A stretch of 64,000 nucleotides of DNA, taken from assembly GCA_001931535.1 (NCBI GenBank), contig CP016211.1:13438377-13502376 (forward strand). Direction: 5' to 3'. The position numbers were made by a program, and so were the translations under genes. Of the stretch, positions 45,067 through 53,607 are shown piece after piece. How positions within the stretch are numbered: the stretch's first letter is position 1; every line of letters starts with the position of its first letter. Below the pieces are notes generated by a model. That model saw only the letters and a list, made by a program, of their open reading frames with translations, was not told where the DNA came from and did no database searches. Source of the DNA: Minicystis rosea (GTDB taxonomy: Bacteria > Myxococcota_A > Polyangia > Polyangiales > Polyangiaceae).

Positions 45067-45095
45067 CGAGGATGTTTACATGTGAACCATCCTCG
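45067..45095 (-). terminator. Hairpin downstream of the phosphodiester glycosidase gene
   Basis: A perfect 8-bp stem (CGAGGATG/CATCCTCG) encloses a 13-nt loop, about 27 nt past the stop of the minus-strand gene at 45122. No further element is evident in 44860-45121. Confidence 0.45.
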
Positions 45096-45121
45096 TCCGC
45101 GCGCCCGCGACGAACGCGCGC

Positions 45122-45979
45122 TCAGGGAGGCGGGAGCCAGATGGCGATGGCGTGTCGCAGCGGCCCGCGCGGCGGGAGATCGTGCGTGCCTTCGCCGTCG
45201 CGAAAGGCGGCGCCGGTGGACGGACCGCCGTCCAAGTTGAGGGCCGCCTCGCAGCCTCGGCTCACGAGCATGTCGGCGAGGAGCGAGAGCGTGGGCCCGG
45301 CGCCGGCGTCGCCGCGCGCGATCACCGCTTCCAACGTGCGTCCCGCGTCGCGCACGCAGAGGGCCGTCCGCGGCGCAGCGCGGCCGTCGTCCTTGACGAT
45401 CGTGCTCTTGCCCGAGACCACGAGCCGCGGGCGCGCTTGCACGGCGAAGCGAACGTCCGGCGGCGGCGTGTAGCCCTCCGCCGGAGAGAGCGAGGCGCGC
45501 TCCGCGGTCACCGCGATCACCCCGCCGCCCAATGTGTCGCTTCGCGGCGAGATCGTCGTCCCTTCCGAGATCACGAGCCCTTCGGGTGCTTCCTCCTTGT
45601 CGAAGAATCCGCCGTTGATCACGAGCGAGGCCTCGGTCCGCGCGCGCGTGGTCGCGAGATCGCGGGACATGCCCAGGTCGATGACCCGGAAGCGCGCGCC
45701 TTGCAGCGGGATCGTGAACACGTGCAAGCGGAACGATTCGTCGCCCGCGACGGTCGTGATCTCGGGCGTGACGGGCGCGCCCGTCGGCGTTGCTTCACGC
45801 GCGGAGGTCGGGGCGAGCGGTGCCGTCGCGCTCGGCGCGCTGGGCTCGCTCGGCGCCGGAAGCCGCGCCTCCGGTGACGAGAGCAGCCACGCGAGGAGCG
45901 CCGCCAGCGTCGCCGTGGCGAGGACGATTGCAACCACGCGCCGCACCCGAGCGCTCGCGCGTGTTTCGCGGTGGGCCAT
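45122..45979 (-). CDS. Phosphodiester glycosidase (NAGPA/DUF2233) family protein
   Basis: 285 residues from ATG 45979; TATCCT lies 8 nt upstream and no Shine-Dalgarno is seen. One N-terminal membrane anchor (VVAIVLATATLAALLAWLL) is followed by a Pro/Ala/Ser linker. The catalytic-like domain then has TVAGDESFRLHVFTIPLQGARFRVIDLGMS, the hallmark SLVINGGFFDKE, and the C-terminal LNLDGGPSTGAAFRDGEGTHDLPPRGPLRHAIAIW. NGGFF and LDGGPS are the family signature of NAGPA-like phosphodiesterases, which cleave sugar phosphodiesters. It is probably active on a cell-wall or exopolymer substrate outside the membrane. Confidence 0.9.
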   Translation of the reverse strand: MAHRETRASARVRRVVAIVLATATLAALLAWLLSSPEARLPAPSEPSAPSATAPLAPTSAREATPTGAPVTPEITTVAGDESFRLHVFTIPLQGARFRVIDLGMSRDLATTRARTEASLVINGGFFDKEEAPEGLVISEGTTISPRSDTLGGGVIAVTAERASLSPAEGYTPPPDVRFAVQARPRLVVSGKSTIVKDDGRAAPRTALCVRDAGRTLEAVIARGDAGAGPTLSLLADMLVSRGCEAALNLDGGPSTGAAFRDGEGTHDLPPRGPLRHAIAIWLPPP

Positions 45980-46191
45980 GGCGTCGCAGGATAGCCCCGC
46001 TGCGACCACCTGCGGGCGCTGCGCATCGGACCGGGGTGCGTGGAGCTTGAGCTCGCCTGGCTTGCCGTCTCCGGCAGCTTCCACCGTTCCGTACGTCGGG
46101 TCGTTTCGGGCGACGGATGGGGGCGAGGAGCTCCGCGCCTCGCGGGTTCTGCGCTTCGATGCGCGGGCCCGGACCTCGTGGAGGTGATGAC

Positions 46192-46860
46192 ATGAAATTG
46201 CGCGACGTGGCCCTGTGCTTGGTTGGCGGTTCGATCATGTACGTCTCGATGGCGGCCTGCGCAGGCCGGCCGTCCGGCCAATCCAGCTCCGGCATGACCG
46301 TGCATCAAGGGACCGGCGGCAGCACGCCGGGGACCGGCGGATCGGGCAACACGATCCCCGACAGCGGCATCGGCGACGCGCTCACCGATCCCGTCGGATC
46401 GGCCCACGCCGAGCCCACCCCTGGATCGCGTCTCAAGCCCAAATACCGCGTCGGCGACGACGGCGCGAAGGAGTACCTCGCCGGCCTCTGGTTCGACTCG
46501 CAGCGCAACGAAGACTGCTCCTTCGCGCTCGCCGCCGACGGCAAGACGCGGTGTCTGCCGCAGGGCACCGAGTTCCGTTATTTCGCGGACGCGTCGTGCG
46601 AGACGCCGATGGTGCTCCTCCAAAACGCCTGCTCGGCGCCCAAATATGCAGTCTCCAACACCGACGCAGCCTGCGGCCTCGATCCGAGCGCCATTCACGT
46701 CTACGCGGTCGATCAACCGACGACCCCGGCGATGATCTACGGCAAATCGGGCGGATCGTGCTTCGCCATCGGCCCGTCGGCCTCCGAGTATCTCTATTAC
46801 ACCGTCGGCGCCGAGGTGCCGGCCAGCGCCTTCGTGGCGGCCACCGTCGCACACGACTGA
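46192..46860 (+). CDS. Unrecognised lipoprotein
   Basis: 222 residues, ATG at 46192 with GTGGAGGTGATGAC upstream. A signal peptide with lipobox MAAC (residues 20-24) is followed by a Gly/Ser/Thr-rich linker (to residue 80). The C-terminal domain has six Cys residues (EDCSFALAADGKTRCLP, DASCETPMVL, CSAPKYAV, CGLDPSAIHVY, GGSCFAIG). This pattern recurs in myxobacterial lipoproteins of unknown function. A hairpin follows at 46903. Confidence 0.75.
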   Translation: MKLRDVALCLVGGSIMYVSMAACAGRPSGQSSSGMTVHQGTGGSTPGTGGSGNTIPDSGIGDALTDPVGSAHAEPTPGSRLKPKYRVGDDGAKEYLAGLWFDSQRNEDCSFALAADGKTRCLPQGTEFRYFADASCETPMVLLQNACSAPKYAVSNTDAACGLDPSAIHVYAVDQPTTPAMIYGKSGGSCFAIGPSASEYLYYTVGAEVPASAFVAATVAHD

Positions 46861-46902
46861 CACCTTCGTTCCCCATCGCATCTCGAGTCTCCGCTCAACC
46901 AT

Positions 46903-46936
46903 CCTCGGCGCTCCGTGCCCCGTCGGAGCGCCGGGG
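46903..46936 (+). terminator. Terminator after the small lipoprotein gene
   Basis: A 13-bp stem with one G-U pair (arms 46903-46915 and 46924-46936) and an 8-nt loop starts 43 nt after the stop at 46860. Confidence 0.65.
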
Positions 46937-47040
46937 ATGGTCCCCATCGACATCGAGCGCGGGTCTCTCTCGCCCGCGCCGAGCCCTCCGCGCCAACGCT
47001 CGCGATTGCCGTGCCGGCGACGCCGTGCGAGCGTCGCTCC

Positions 47041-48549
47041 ATGGTCGGTCTGCGCGTGGGGATCGCGTGGCTCTCCCTCTCGCTCGCGAGCTGCAGCAGC
47101 GTCTTCGAGGAGACGAAGGCATCCTCGAGCTCGACCTCCGGGGAAGCGCCCATTTGCGCTGCGGGTGCCGTCCTCGCGTGCGATTGCCCCGGTGGCCACC
47201 AAAGCTGTCTTCCGGACGGCTCCGGATTCGGCGCCTGCGAAGGGTGCGTGGCCGATGTCCCGTGGAGCAAGGCCTTCGGCGATCCCGAGGTCGGCATGCT
47301 GCCATCGGCCCTCGTCGCGCCGGACGACAGCGTCGTCGCCACCGTCCTCGTCGGAGGCAGTGGCACCGATCCTCAATCACGCATCCTCAAATTCGATCCC
47401 AGCGGCGGCCTGGTATGGGAGCGACACTCGCCGGGCCGCCTGCGGGCACAGGCCGTCGACGAGAATGGCAATGTCGTGCTCTCGGGCTGGAATTGGAATC
47501 ATGGCCTCTCCCTGCTCGACGGCGTCGCGCCCTGCGCCGCGAACGGCGGCGACGACGATGCGTGCGTGTCCCTCGCCAAGCTCGATTTCTGGACCGGCGA
47601 CCTCGTGTGGAGCCGGACCTATTTCTCGCAGGCGAACCTCGAAGTGCGCATCGACGTGGCCGGCGCGACCGAGAGCGGCCAGGTGGGCATCGTCGGCCTC
47701 TTCGACCACGATCTCGACCTCGGCTCGAAAGCACCGCTCGTGAGCACGGGCGCGCAGCGAGCGGCTTACGTCGCCTCGATCGCCCCCGACGGCGCCACCT
47801 CGTGGGCCCGCGTGCTCGGCAGCGCGAACGATTCCCTCGGCGCGCTCCCGCGCGCGTCGGCGATGAGCTCCGATGGCAGCATCGCCGTGACCGGGCTCGT
47901 CACCAATCAAATCGATTTCGGATCCGGCGTGGTGACGGCGCCGGTCGGTTTGGGGGGCACGAGCGTGTTCGTCGCCGTTTATGGCCCTTCGGGGGAGATT
48001 CGATATACGAAGCTCCTCGGGAGCGAAGTGGATTTCAACGGCCAGGAGCCTTCGGTGAGCTTCGATGCGGAGGGCCATTTGTTCTTCGCGCTCGTGGCCA
48101 AAGGCATCTTCGATCTCGGCGCGGGGCCGCTCGGTGAAACGGGCGTCACGAGCAACGTGGTCGCCAAGCTCGATGACGCGGGCCAACCGCTCTGGACCCG
48201 CGTCATCTCGGCGAGCGCCCAGCAGATCGAGAATTTCTACGTCACCGCCGACGCGGCCGGGAACGCTTGGACGTGCGGTGGCTCCGCGCCGGAGATGACC
48301 TTTGGCGCCGAGGTGGTGCCTTATGCGGGGCACCCCGATCCTCTGCTGCTCGCATGGAGCGGGGCGGGCGAGCCCCTCGCGATGAAGGCATTCCCAGGGA
48401 CCGGCTGGCAGAGCTGCACCGGGGTTCGTCTCGGCAAGCCCGGGGGTCTTGTCATCGTGGGAAATCTCGCGGGAAACATCGATTTCGGACAGGGGCCGCT
48501 GCTCGCCGTGGGGCCGGGCGCTGGGTTCATCGCCAAGCTGGGCCCGTGA
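47041..48549 (+). CDS. Beta-propeller-like lipoprotein, paralogue of the 23409 gene product
   Basis: 502 residues from the ATG at 47041 that begins a lipoprotein signal (VGLRVGIAWLSLSLASCSS). Residues to about 80 contain C-x-x-G-x-x-x-x-C-D-C pairs (ICAAGAVLACDCPGGHQSCLPDGSGFGACEGC). The rest repeats 45-residue blades of the type G.V.IVG.F...LDLG......G...AYVA...PDG...W.RVLG, as in the product at 23409-24830. It is thought to be surface-exposed. The Shine-Dalgarno is weak. Confidence 0.8.
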   Translation: MVGLRVGIAWLSLSLASCSSVFEETKASSSSTSGEAPICAAGAVLACDCPGGHQSCLPDGSGFGACEGCVADVPWSKAFGDPEVGMLPSALVAPDDSVVATVLVGGSGTDPQSRILKFDPSGGLVWERHSPGRLRAQAVDENGNVVLSGWNWNHGLSLLDGVAPCAANGGDDDACVSLAKLDFWTGDLVWSRTYFSQANLEVRIDVAGATESGQVGIVGLFDHDLDLGSKAPLVSTGAQRAAYVASIAPDGATSWARVLGSANDSLGALPRASAMSSDGSIAVTGLVTNQIDFGSGVVTAPVGLGGTSVFVAVYGPSGEIRYTKLLGSEVDFNGQEPSVSFDAEGHLFFALVAKGIFDLGAGPLGETGVTSNVVAKLDDAGQPLWTRVISASAQQIENFYVTADAAGNAWTCGGSAPEMTFGAEVVPYAGHPDPLLLAWSGAGEPLAMKAFPGTGWQSCTGVRLGKPGGLVIVGNLAGNIDFGQGPLLAVGPGAGFIAKLGP

Positions 48550-48665
48550 GCGGCGCGAAGATCGCGCGCTCCCTCCGTTCGGATGACCTGGGATCGGGCG
48601 GGAGCGGGGAGGGGGCCGCTGCGAACTTGCAGTCCCGGGCCACCTTGGGCACGCTACTTCGCGCG

Positions 48666-49451
48666 ATGAAACCCTCCGCGCGCTCCTTTCGCCGCCCCGA
48701 CGTCGTCGGCGTCGCTCTTGCTCTGGCCTTCGCGGCCGTGCCCGTCCTCGGGTGCTCGAGCAATGCGCTCCCCATGATCCCGGTGCCCAAGAGCGACGAG
48801 CAGTCCGCCCTGCCGCGCTGGTACCCGGAGCGCCCGTGGACGGCGAAGGACGCCGACAGCCGCATCTACATCGAGGGCAAGATCGTCTTCGACACCGACA
48901 AGGCGACCATCCGGCCCGGCAGCGGTGAGAAGGTGCTGATGACGCTGCTCCAGTTCCTCAACGAGCACCCGGAGGTGACGATGATCCGGGTCGAGGGCCA
49001 CACCGACGATCGCGGCAGCGACGAGCACAACATGGAGCTCTCGGCCAACCGCTCGCTCACCGTCTGCGATTGGCTCGTCGATCACGGCATCGAGAACACC
49101 CGCCTCATCGCCGTCGGCTTCGGCAAGGCGCGCCCCATCGCGCCCAACGGCCGCGCCGATGGAATGCAGGAGAACCGGCGCACCGAGTTCCACGTCGCCG
49201 AGGTCAACGGCCGGCCCTTCATCACCAAGGATCCGGCGAACGGCGGCTACGCCCTCACCGTCAAGTCGGCCGAGCAACGCAAGGCCGAGCGCGAAGCCGC
49301 GCTCCACCCGCCCCCGCCTCCGAAGGCCAAGCCCTTCGTCCCCGAAGGCGACGTCGTCAAGCCGCTCGACGTGAACAAGGTCCTCTCCGCGCAAGCCAAG
49401 GATCGCGAGAAGAAGGACCGCACCCTCCCGCCGGCGCCCGATCCCAAGTAG
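48666..49451 (+). CDS. OmpA/Pal-like peptidoglycan-binding lipoprotein
   Basis: 261 residues. The ATG at 48666 starts a lipoprotein signal ending in VLGCSS. The OmpA domain covers about residues 65-185: IYIEGKIVFDTDKATIRPGSGEKVL, VRVEGHTDDRG-like (IRVEGHTDDRGSDEHNMELSANRSLTV), IGFGKARPIAPN-like and RRTEF. These are the residues that bind meso-diaminopimelate in Pal and OmpA. A basic, Pro-rich C-terminal tail (PPPPPKAKPFVPEGDVVKPLDVNKV) is longer than in Pal. The protein should tether the outer membrane to peptidoglycan. Confidence 0.9.
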   Translation: MKPSARSFRRPDVVGVALALAFAAVPVLGCSSNALPMIPVPKSDEQSALPRWYPERPWTAKDADSRIYIEGKIVFDTDKATIRPGSGEKVLMTLLQFLNEHPEVTMIRVEGHTDDRGSDEHNMELSANRSLTVCDWLVDHGIENTRLIAVGFGKARPIAPNGRADGMQENRRTEFHVAEVNGRPFITKDPANGGYALTVKSAEQRKAEREAALHPPPPPKAKPFVPEGDVVKPLDVNKVLSAQAKDREKKDRTLPPAPDPK

Positions 49452-49466
49452 CCGCGCTGCTACAAC

Positions 49467-49493
49467 GCTGCGCCCGTGAGCCAAGGGCGCAGC
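49467..49493. terminator. Terminator between the OmpA-like and YjbR genes
   Basis: A perfect 9-bp stem (GCTGCGCCC/GGGCGCAGC, 9-nt loop) lies between the convergent stops at 49451 and 49536. Confidence 0.6.
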
Positions 49494-49535
49494 CTCCATC
49501 GATGCTCGAGGCTGCGCCTGCGTCCGACGGCGCGT

Positions 49536-50240
49536 CTATTTCGAGCGCGCGCCGCGCTTTGCGGCCGCGGTCTTCTTGGTCTTTGCGGCTGCGCTCTTCT
49601 TGGGCTTCGCAGCCGCGGCCTTCTTGGGCTTTGCGGCTGCAATCGTCTTGGACTTCGCGGCCTTCGTTGCCGTTTTCGAGACGGCGCCCTTCGTCGCGGC
49701 CTTCTTGGCCGTGGCTTTCGCGGTGCCGGGCTTCGCGGTGGCGCCCTTCGATTTCGTGGCAGTCTTTGCCGACGCGGCTTGCGTGGCGGCGCGCTTGGGC
49801 TTCGCGGAGCTCGCTTCTTTCGGCGAGCGCTTCGCGGCCATGCGCTTTGGGGCGGCGAGCTCGTAGCTCTCCTCGATGCAGGCGGCGATCATCGCCCAAT
49901 CCGGGGAGGTGTCGAGGCGCGCGCCGATCCAGCCGCGGGGGCCGACGTAGGGCGGCACGAAATAGCGGGCCGGATCGGACTCGACGATCATCGCCTGCGC
50001 GTCCGGCGGTGCCTTGCACCAGATGGCGAGGCGGCCGTCGCCGTGATGATTGTCCATGAACATCACGAACGTCTTGCCGCGCACCGCGAAGCACGGGCGC
50101 TCGTGATTCACGCTCTCCGCCACGTCCGGCAGCGTGATCGCGATGTCGCGAATCCGCGCGAAGGCGGCCTCCACGGCGCGTGCGTTGGCCTTCGCGGGCG
50201 GCTTCTGTCGGGCGTGAACGGGCACGGTCGGCTGGCTCAT
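49536..50240 (-). CDS. MmcQ/YjbR-family protein fused to a histone-H1-like Lys/Ala tail
   Basis: 234 residues from the ATG at 50240. Residues 1-125 fit YjbR: IRDIAITLPDVAESVNHERPCFAVRGKTFVMFMDNHHGDGRLAIWCKAP and the later RYFVPPYVGPRGWIGARLDTSPDWAMIAACIEESYEL. From about 130 to the end the sequence is almost only Lys, Ala, Thr, Ser and Arg, in AKPKKAAAAKPKK-type repeats like histone H1 or AlgP. YjbR folds resemble DNA-binding proteins, and the tail should bind DNA strongly. It is probably nucleoid-associated. Confidence 0.9.
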   Translation of the reverse strand: MSQPTVPVHARQKPPAKANARAVEAAFARIRDIAITLPDVAESVNHERPCFAVRGKTFVMFMDNHHGDGRLAIWCKAPPDAQAMIVESDPARYFVPPYVGPRGWIGARLDTSPDWAMIAACIEESYELAAPKRMAAKRSPKEASSAKPKRAATQAASAKTATKSKGATAKPGTAKATAKKAATKGAVSKTATKAAKSKTIAAAKPKKAAAAKPKKSAAAKTKKTAAAKRGARSK

Positions 50241-50431
50241 GACGGCGAGGATAACGTCCTCGGCCTCCACGCCGAGCACTGATCGCATCCAAACCCCGCT
50301 GCCAATTCGCGACCGGAGGCCACGACACAACCGACGCTCGGGCATGAGATACCATCTCTCCTCGCCTTTTTGCGTCTTTGCGCCTTTGCCCCTTTGCGTT
50401 CCTTCTCCCTCTCCCTCTCTCCCTCAACCGA

Positions 50432-51943
50432 TCAAGCCTTCCGCGCGCTCCGAACGAGGCCGTGCGCCTTGATCAAATCGTTGAGGTGCGAGCGCGCGAG
50501 CCCCACGCGCCGCGCGGTCTCGCTCACGTTCCAACCATTCTCTTCCAAGGCTTCTTTGATGAAGCGCGCTTGGAAGCGGCGCATGGCGTCCTCGTAGGTC
50601 GGCGTGCCGCCGTCGCTTTCGGCGGCGCGATCGGGGAACAAGTGACGTGGCTCGATGGCGGTCGCGCCCTCCGAGAGAGCCATGGCCCAACCGCGTTGCA
50701 GCGCGTTTTCGAGCTGGCGCACGTTGCCGGGCCACTCGCTCTCGGCGAGCGCGATGCGGGCCGCGCGCGACAGGGAGACCCGGCGATCGTGGGCCGTGCC
50801 GAGCGCGTGTGCCACGGCCTCGGCGATGGGGGCGATGTCCTCCGGGCGATCGCGGAGCGGCGGGACGCGCACCTCGAGCACGTTGAGGCGGTAGTAGAGA
50901 TCTTCGCGGAATTTGCGGGCGGCGCAGCGCTCTTCGAGATCGGCGTTGGTCGCGGCCACGACGCGCACGTCGGCCTCGAGCGCCTGCGTACCGCCGAGGC
51001 GGTAGTAGCGCCGGCTCTGCAGGAAGGTGAGCAGCTTGCTCTGCACGGTGATGGGGATCTCGCCGACCTCATCGAGGAAGAGCGTGCCGCCGCGGGCCGC
51101 GTCGACCTTGCCTTCGATGCGGCGGGTCGCGGTGCTGTGCGCGCCCTTCTCGGCGCCGAAGAGCTCGCTCTCGAAGAGCGTCTCGGGGATGGCCGCGCAG
51201 TTGAGCTCGACGAACGGGCCGCGCGCGCGCGGTGAGCTGTCGTGGAGCGCGCGCGCGATCGCGGTCTTGCCCGTGCCGCTCTCGCCGGTGACGAGCACCG
51301 CGACGGGCACCGGCGCGGCCACGAGGACCTGGCGAAACACCTCGGCGAGCGCGCGGCTCGTGCCCGCGATGCCGGAGACGGCGAGGCGCGCGCGCAGCTC
51401 GGCGGTGTGATCGGCGGAGACGACGGCCTCTTCACGGGCGAGCAACCGATCGGCGAGCGGCGCGAGGTGCAGCGCGAAGATCTCGGCGTGCGCGCGATCC
51501 TCTTCGGGGAAAGGCCCAGGCGCGGCGCGGCCCGCGAGGTAGACGACGCCGATGGGCGCGCCGCGTCCGATCGGCGCGCACAGCACGGCCTGGAGCCGCT
51601 GGGCCTGGACGCTCTGCTGCGCGCGGAAGCGCGGATCGTCGACGGCGCTGGCCGTGCTCACGGTGCGCCCGCTCGCGATGGCCTCGGCGATGATGCCCGT
51701 GGAGATGGCGCGGCGCGCTTCGGCGATCTCGGTGTCGTCGAAGCCGCTCGCGATCCAGAAGGGGGCGCGCTTCCCCGCGCGCACCTCGAGGTAGCCCTTT
51801 TGCGCGGCCGTCACCTCGACCACGAGGCGGAGCGCGTCTTCGAGGAAGGGGCGGAGATCGTCGCGCGTGCCGAGCTCCAAGAGGCGAAGGAAGAGATCGC
51901 GCTCGAGGCGCAGGCGATCGATCTCGGAGCGAGGCGCAGCCAT
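50432..51943 (-). CDS. GAF-AAA+-Fis transcriptional regulator (NtrC-like) with degenerate GAFTGA loop
   Basis: 503 residues. A GAF domain (about 20-165) is followed by a sigma-54-activator AAA+ domain (about 195-420, Walker A GESGTGKT, Walker B GGTLFLDEVGEI) and a Fis-type HTH at the C-terminus (EENGWNVSETARRVGLARSHLNDLIKAHGL). The loop that contacts sigma-54 reads GAHSTA instead of GAFTGA. Contact with sigma-54 is therefore doubtful and it may work with sigma-70 or as a repressor. It lies downstream of a Ser/Thr kinase gene, separated by a tandem repeat; phosphorylation by that kinase is plausible. Confidence 0.92.
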   Translation of the reverse strand: MAAPRSEIDRLRLERDLFLRLLELGTRDDLRPFLEDALRLVVEVTAAQKGYLEVRAGKRAPFWIASGFDDTEIAEARRAISTGIIAEAIASGRTVSTASAVDDPRFRAQQSVQAQRLQAVLCAPIGRGAPIGVVYLAGRAAPGPFPEEDRAHAEIFALHLAPLADRLLAREEAVVSADHTAELRARLAVSGIAGTSRALAEVFRQVLVAAPVPVAVLVTGESGTGKTAIARALHDSSPRARGPFVELNCAAIPETLFESELFGAEKGAHSTATRRIEGKVDAARGGTLFLDEVGEIPITVQSKLLTFLQSRRYYRLGGTQALEADVRVVAATNADLEERCAARKFREDLYYRLNVLEVRVPPLRDRPEDIAPIAEAVAHALGTAHDRRVSLSRAARIALAESEWPGNVRQLENALQRGWAMALSEGATAIEPRHLFPDRAAESDGGTPTYEDAMRRFQARFIKEALEENGWNVSETARRVGLARSHLNDLIKAHGLVRSARKA

Positions 51944-51984
51944 GGGCGGGGAGCATAGCGTCTCGACGGGCCGCGGCGCCGAGG

Positions 51985-52226
51985 TCCGCCGGCATCTGCG
52001 CTGGTGGTCACCGATACCATCGCTGAGGTCCGCGGATATCAGCGCTAGGGTCCGCGGATGTCAGCGCTGGGGTCCGCGGATGTCAGCGCTGGGGTCCGCG
52101 AACATCAGCGCTGAGATCCACCGATGTCGGCGCTGGGGGCCAGCGATGTCAGCGTTGGGACCCGCCGATGTCAGCGTTGGGACCCGCCGATGTCGTCGCT
52201 GGGACTGCGGATATCAGCGTTGGGAG
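51985..52226. repeat. Tandem array of eleven 22-bp repeats
   Basis: Units of the type GATGTCAGCGCTGGGGTCC plus 3 bp occur eleven times with the CGCT/CGTT anchor at 51999, 52021, 52043, 52065, 52087, 52109, 52131, 52153, 52175, 52197 and 52218. The first nine intervals are exactly 22 bp, the last 21. The central units are nearly identical and the outer ones degenerate. The array fills the gap between the kinase gene and the start of the regulator gene at 51943. Confidence 0.85.
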
Positions 52227-52301
52227 CGCCGGTCCCAGAGTTGCTGGAAAAATATCAGCAGAAGGGCGCGATGGTGGGAGGCCACCCCCGTCGCGCAGGC
52301 A

Positions 52302-53516
52302 CTACCGGCCCGGCGGCGCCGCGCTCGCGGTGGGGGCGCTCGGAGGCACCGGCGGCACGGGCTTGCTCGTCGCGCGCAGCACGAAATAGCCGGCGAAGGC
52401 CGTGCAGGCGACGATCAGCGCGAGGGCCACCATGCTCCACGGGAGAGCCGGCGGTGCCGTGCGCGCGCTCGGCGCCGACCGCTTCGTCGTTTGCGCCAGA
52501 GGCTGCGCCGCGGGCTCTCCGGCCTTCGTGGGCGTCGCGCTCGGCGGAGGCGCGTGGCTCGCTGCTACCGGCGCGGCTGCGACGGGCGGCGGGACGCTCC
52601 CCCTGTGTGCGGCCACGATGCGCTTCGTTCGCTCCGCGGCCGCGCGCGCGTCCGGCGGACCGAAGGGCGCGAGGGCCTCGGCGAGCGCGCCCACGTTCTC
52701 GAAGCGCTCGTTGCGATCACGTTGCAGGCACTTCAGGATCGCGGCCTCGACCCCTTCGGGCACGTCGGCCCGGAGGCGGCGAATCGGCGGCGCGCCCTGC
52801 ACGATCTGCTCGTAGATGCCCATCACCGTCGGCGCCAGGAAGGGCGGCGATCCCGTGAGCAGCGTGTGCAGGATGACCCCGAGCGACCAGATGTCGGCGC
52901 GCGCATCCACGCCGCGGGCCGAGGCCATTTGCTCGGGCGCCATGTAGAGCGGCGAGCCCATCATCACGGCGGTCGCCGTCATCTCGCCCTCCATGCCGTC
53001 GCCGCTCGTGGGCTGCAGCTTGGAGATGCCGAAGTCGATGATCTTGATCGAGGGCGACCCGTCGACCCGCTTGATCACGAAGAGATTGCTCGGCTTGAGA
53101 TCGCGGTGGATGACGCCCGCGACGTGCGCCTCCGCGAGCGCTTCGCAGGACTGAAGCACGAAGTCGATCGCGCGCTCCACCGCGAGCGGGCCCTGCGCTT
53201 CGAGGATGGCGCCGAGATCCTTCCCGTCGAGGTACTCCATCACGAGGAAGGGCGCGCCCGTGGCCAGCGTGCCCACGTCGTGCACGCGGGTGATGTGCTC
53301 GCTCTTGAGGCGCGCGGAGGCTTGCCCCTCGCGGATGAAGCGCGCCACCACGTCGGGCCGCTCCAGCGCGTGCGGGAGCAGGAACTTGATGGCCACCCGC
53401 TCGCCCAGCGTCAGGTGCTTGGCCGCGACGACGACGCCCATGCCGCCGACGCCGAGCACGTGCTCCACCTTGTACTTGGACGCGAGGACGTCACCGACGT
53501 TGACCGGAGAGGACAT
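52302..53516 (-). CDS. Transmembrane Ser/Thr protein kinase (Hanks type), second copy
   Basis: 404 residues. The kinase domain (about 14-290) has LGVGGMGVV, AIKFLLP, VIHRDLKPSNLFV, IDFGISK and MAPEQ intact. A Pro/Ala linker leads to a transmembrane segment near 355-377 and a short Pro-rich extracytoplasmic end, so it has essentially no sensor domain outside. It is upstream of the GAF-AAA+-Fis regulator on the same strand. It has its own promoter at 53563-53591. Confidence 0.95.
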   Translation of the reverse strand: MSSPVNVGDVLASKYKVEHVLGVGGMGVVVAAKHLTLGERVAIKFLLPHALERPDVVARFIREGQASARLKSEHITRVHDVGTLATGAPFLVMEYLDGKDLGAILEAQGPLAVERAIDFVLQSCEALAEAHVAGVIHRDLKPSNLFVIKRVDGSPSIKIIDFGISKLQPTSGDGMEGEMTATAVMMGSPLYMAPEQMASARGVDARADIWSLGVILHTLLTGSPPFLAPTVMGIYEQIVQGAPPIRRLRADVPEGVEAAILKCLQRDRNERFENVGALAEALAPFGPPDARAAAERTKRIVAAHRGSVPPPVAAAPVAASHAPPPSATPTKAGEPAAQPLAQTTKRSAPSARTAPPALPWSMVALALIVACTAFAGYFVLRATSKPVPPVPPSAPTASAAPPGR

Positions 53517-53562
53517 GGAGTGCTCCGAGCGCCATCACCCTGCGGCAAGCGCGGCTCCTTGA

Positions 53563-53591
53563 ATAGTATCGCCCCCGCTCGGTGGCCACAA
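53563..53591 (-). promoter_or_regulatory. Sigma-70-like promoter of the kinase gene
   Basis: On the minus strand, TTGTGG (53586-53591), a 17-nt spacer and TACTAT (53563-53568) precede the kinase ATG at 53516, predicting a leader of about 40 nt. Confidence 0.55.
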
Positions 53592-53607
53592 CGAAGCGGG
53601 CCGCGCC

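Noticed and set aside
51985..52226. CRISPR array
   Set aside because: The 22-bp units are directly abutted with no unique spacers and no cas genes are nearby, so it is a simple tandem repeat.
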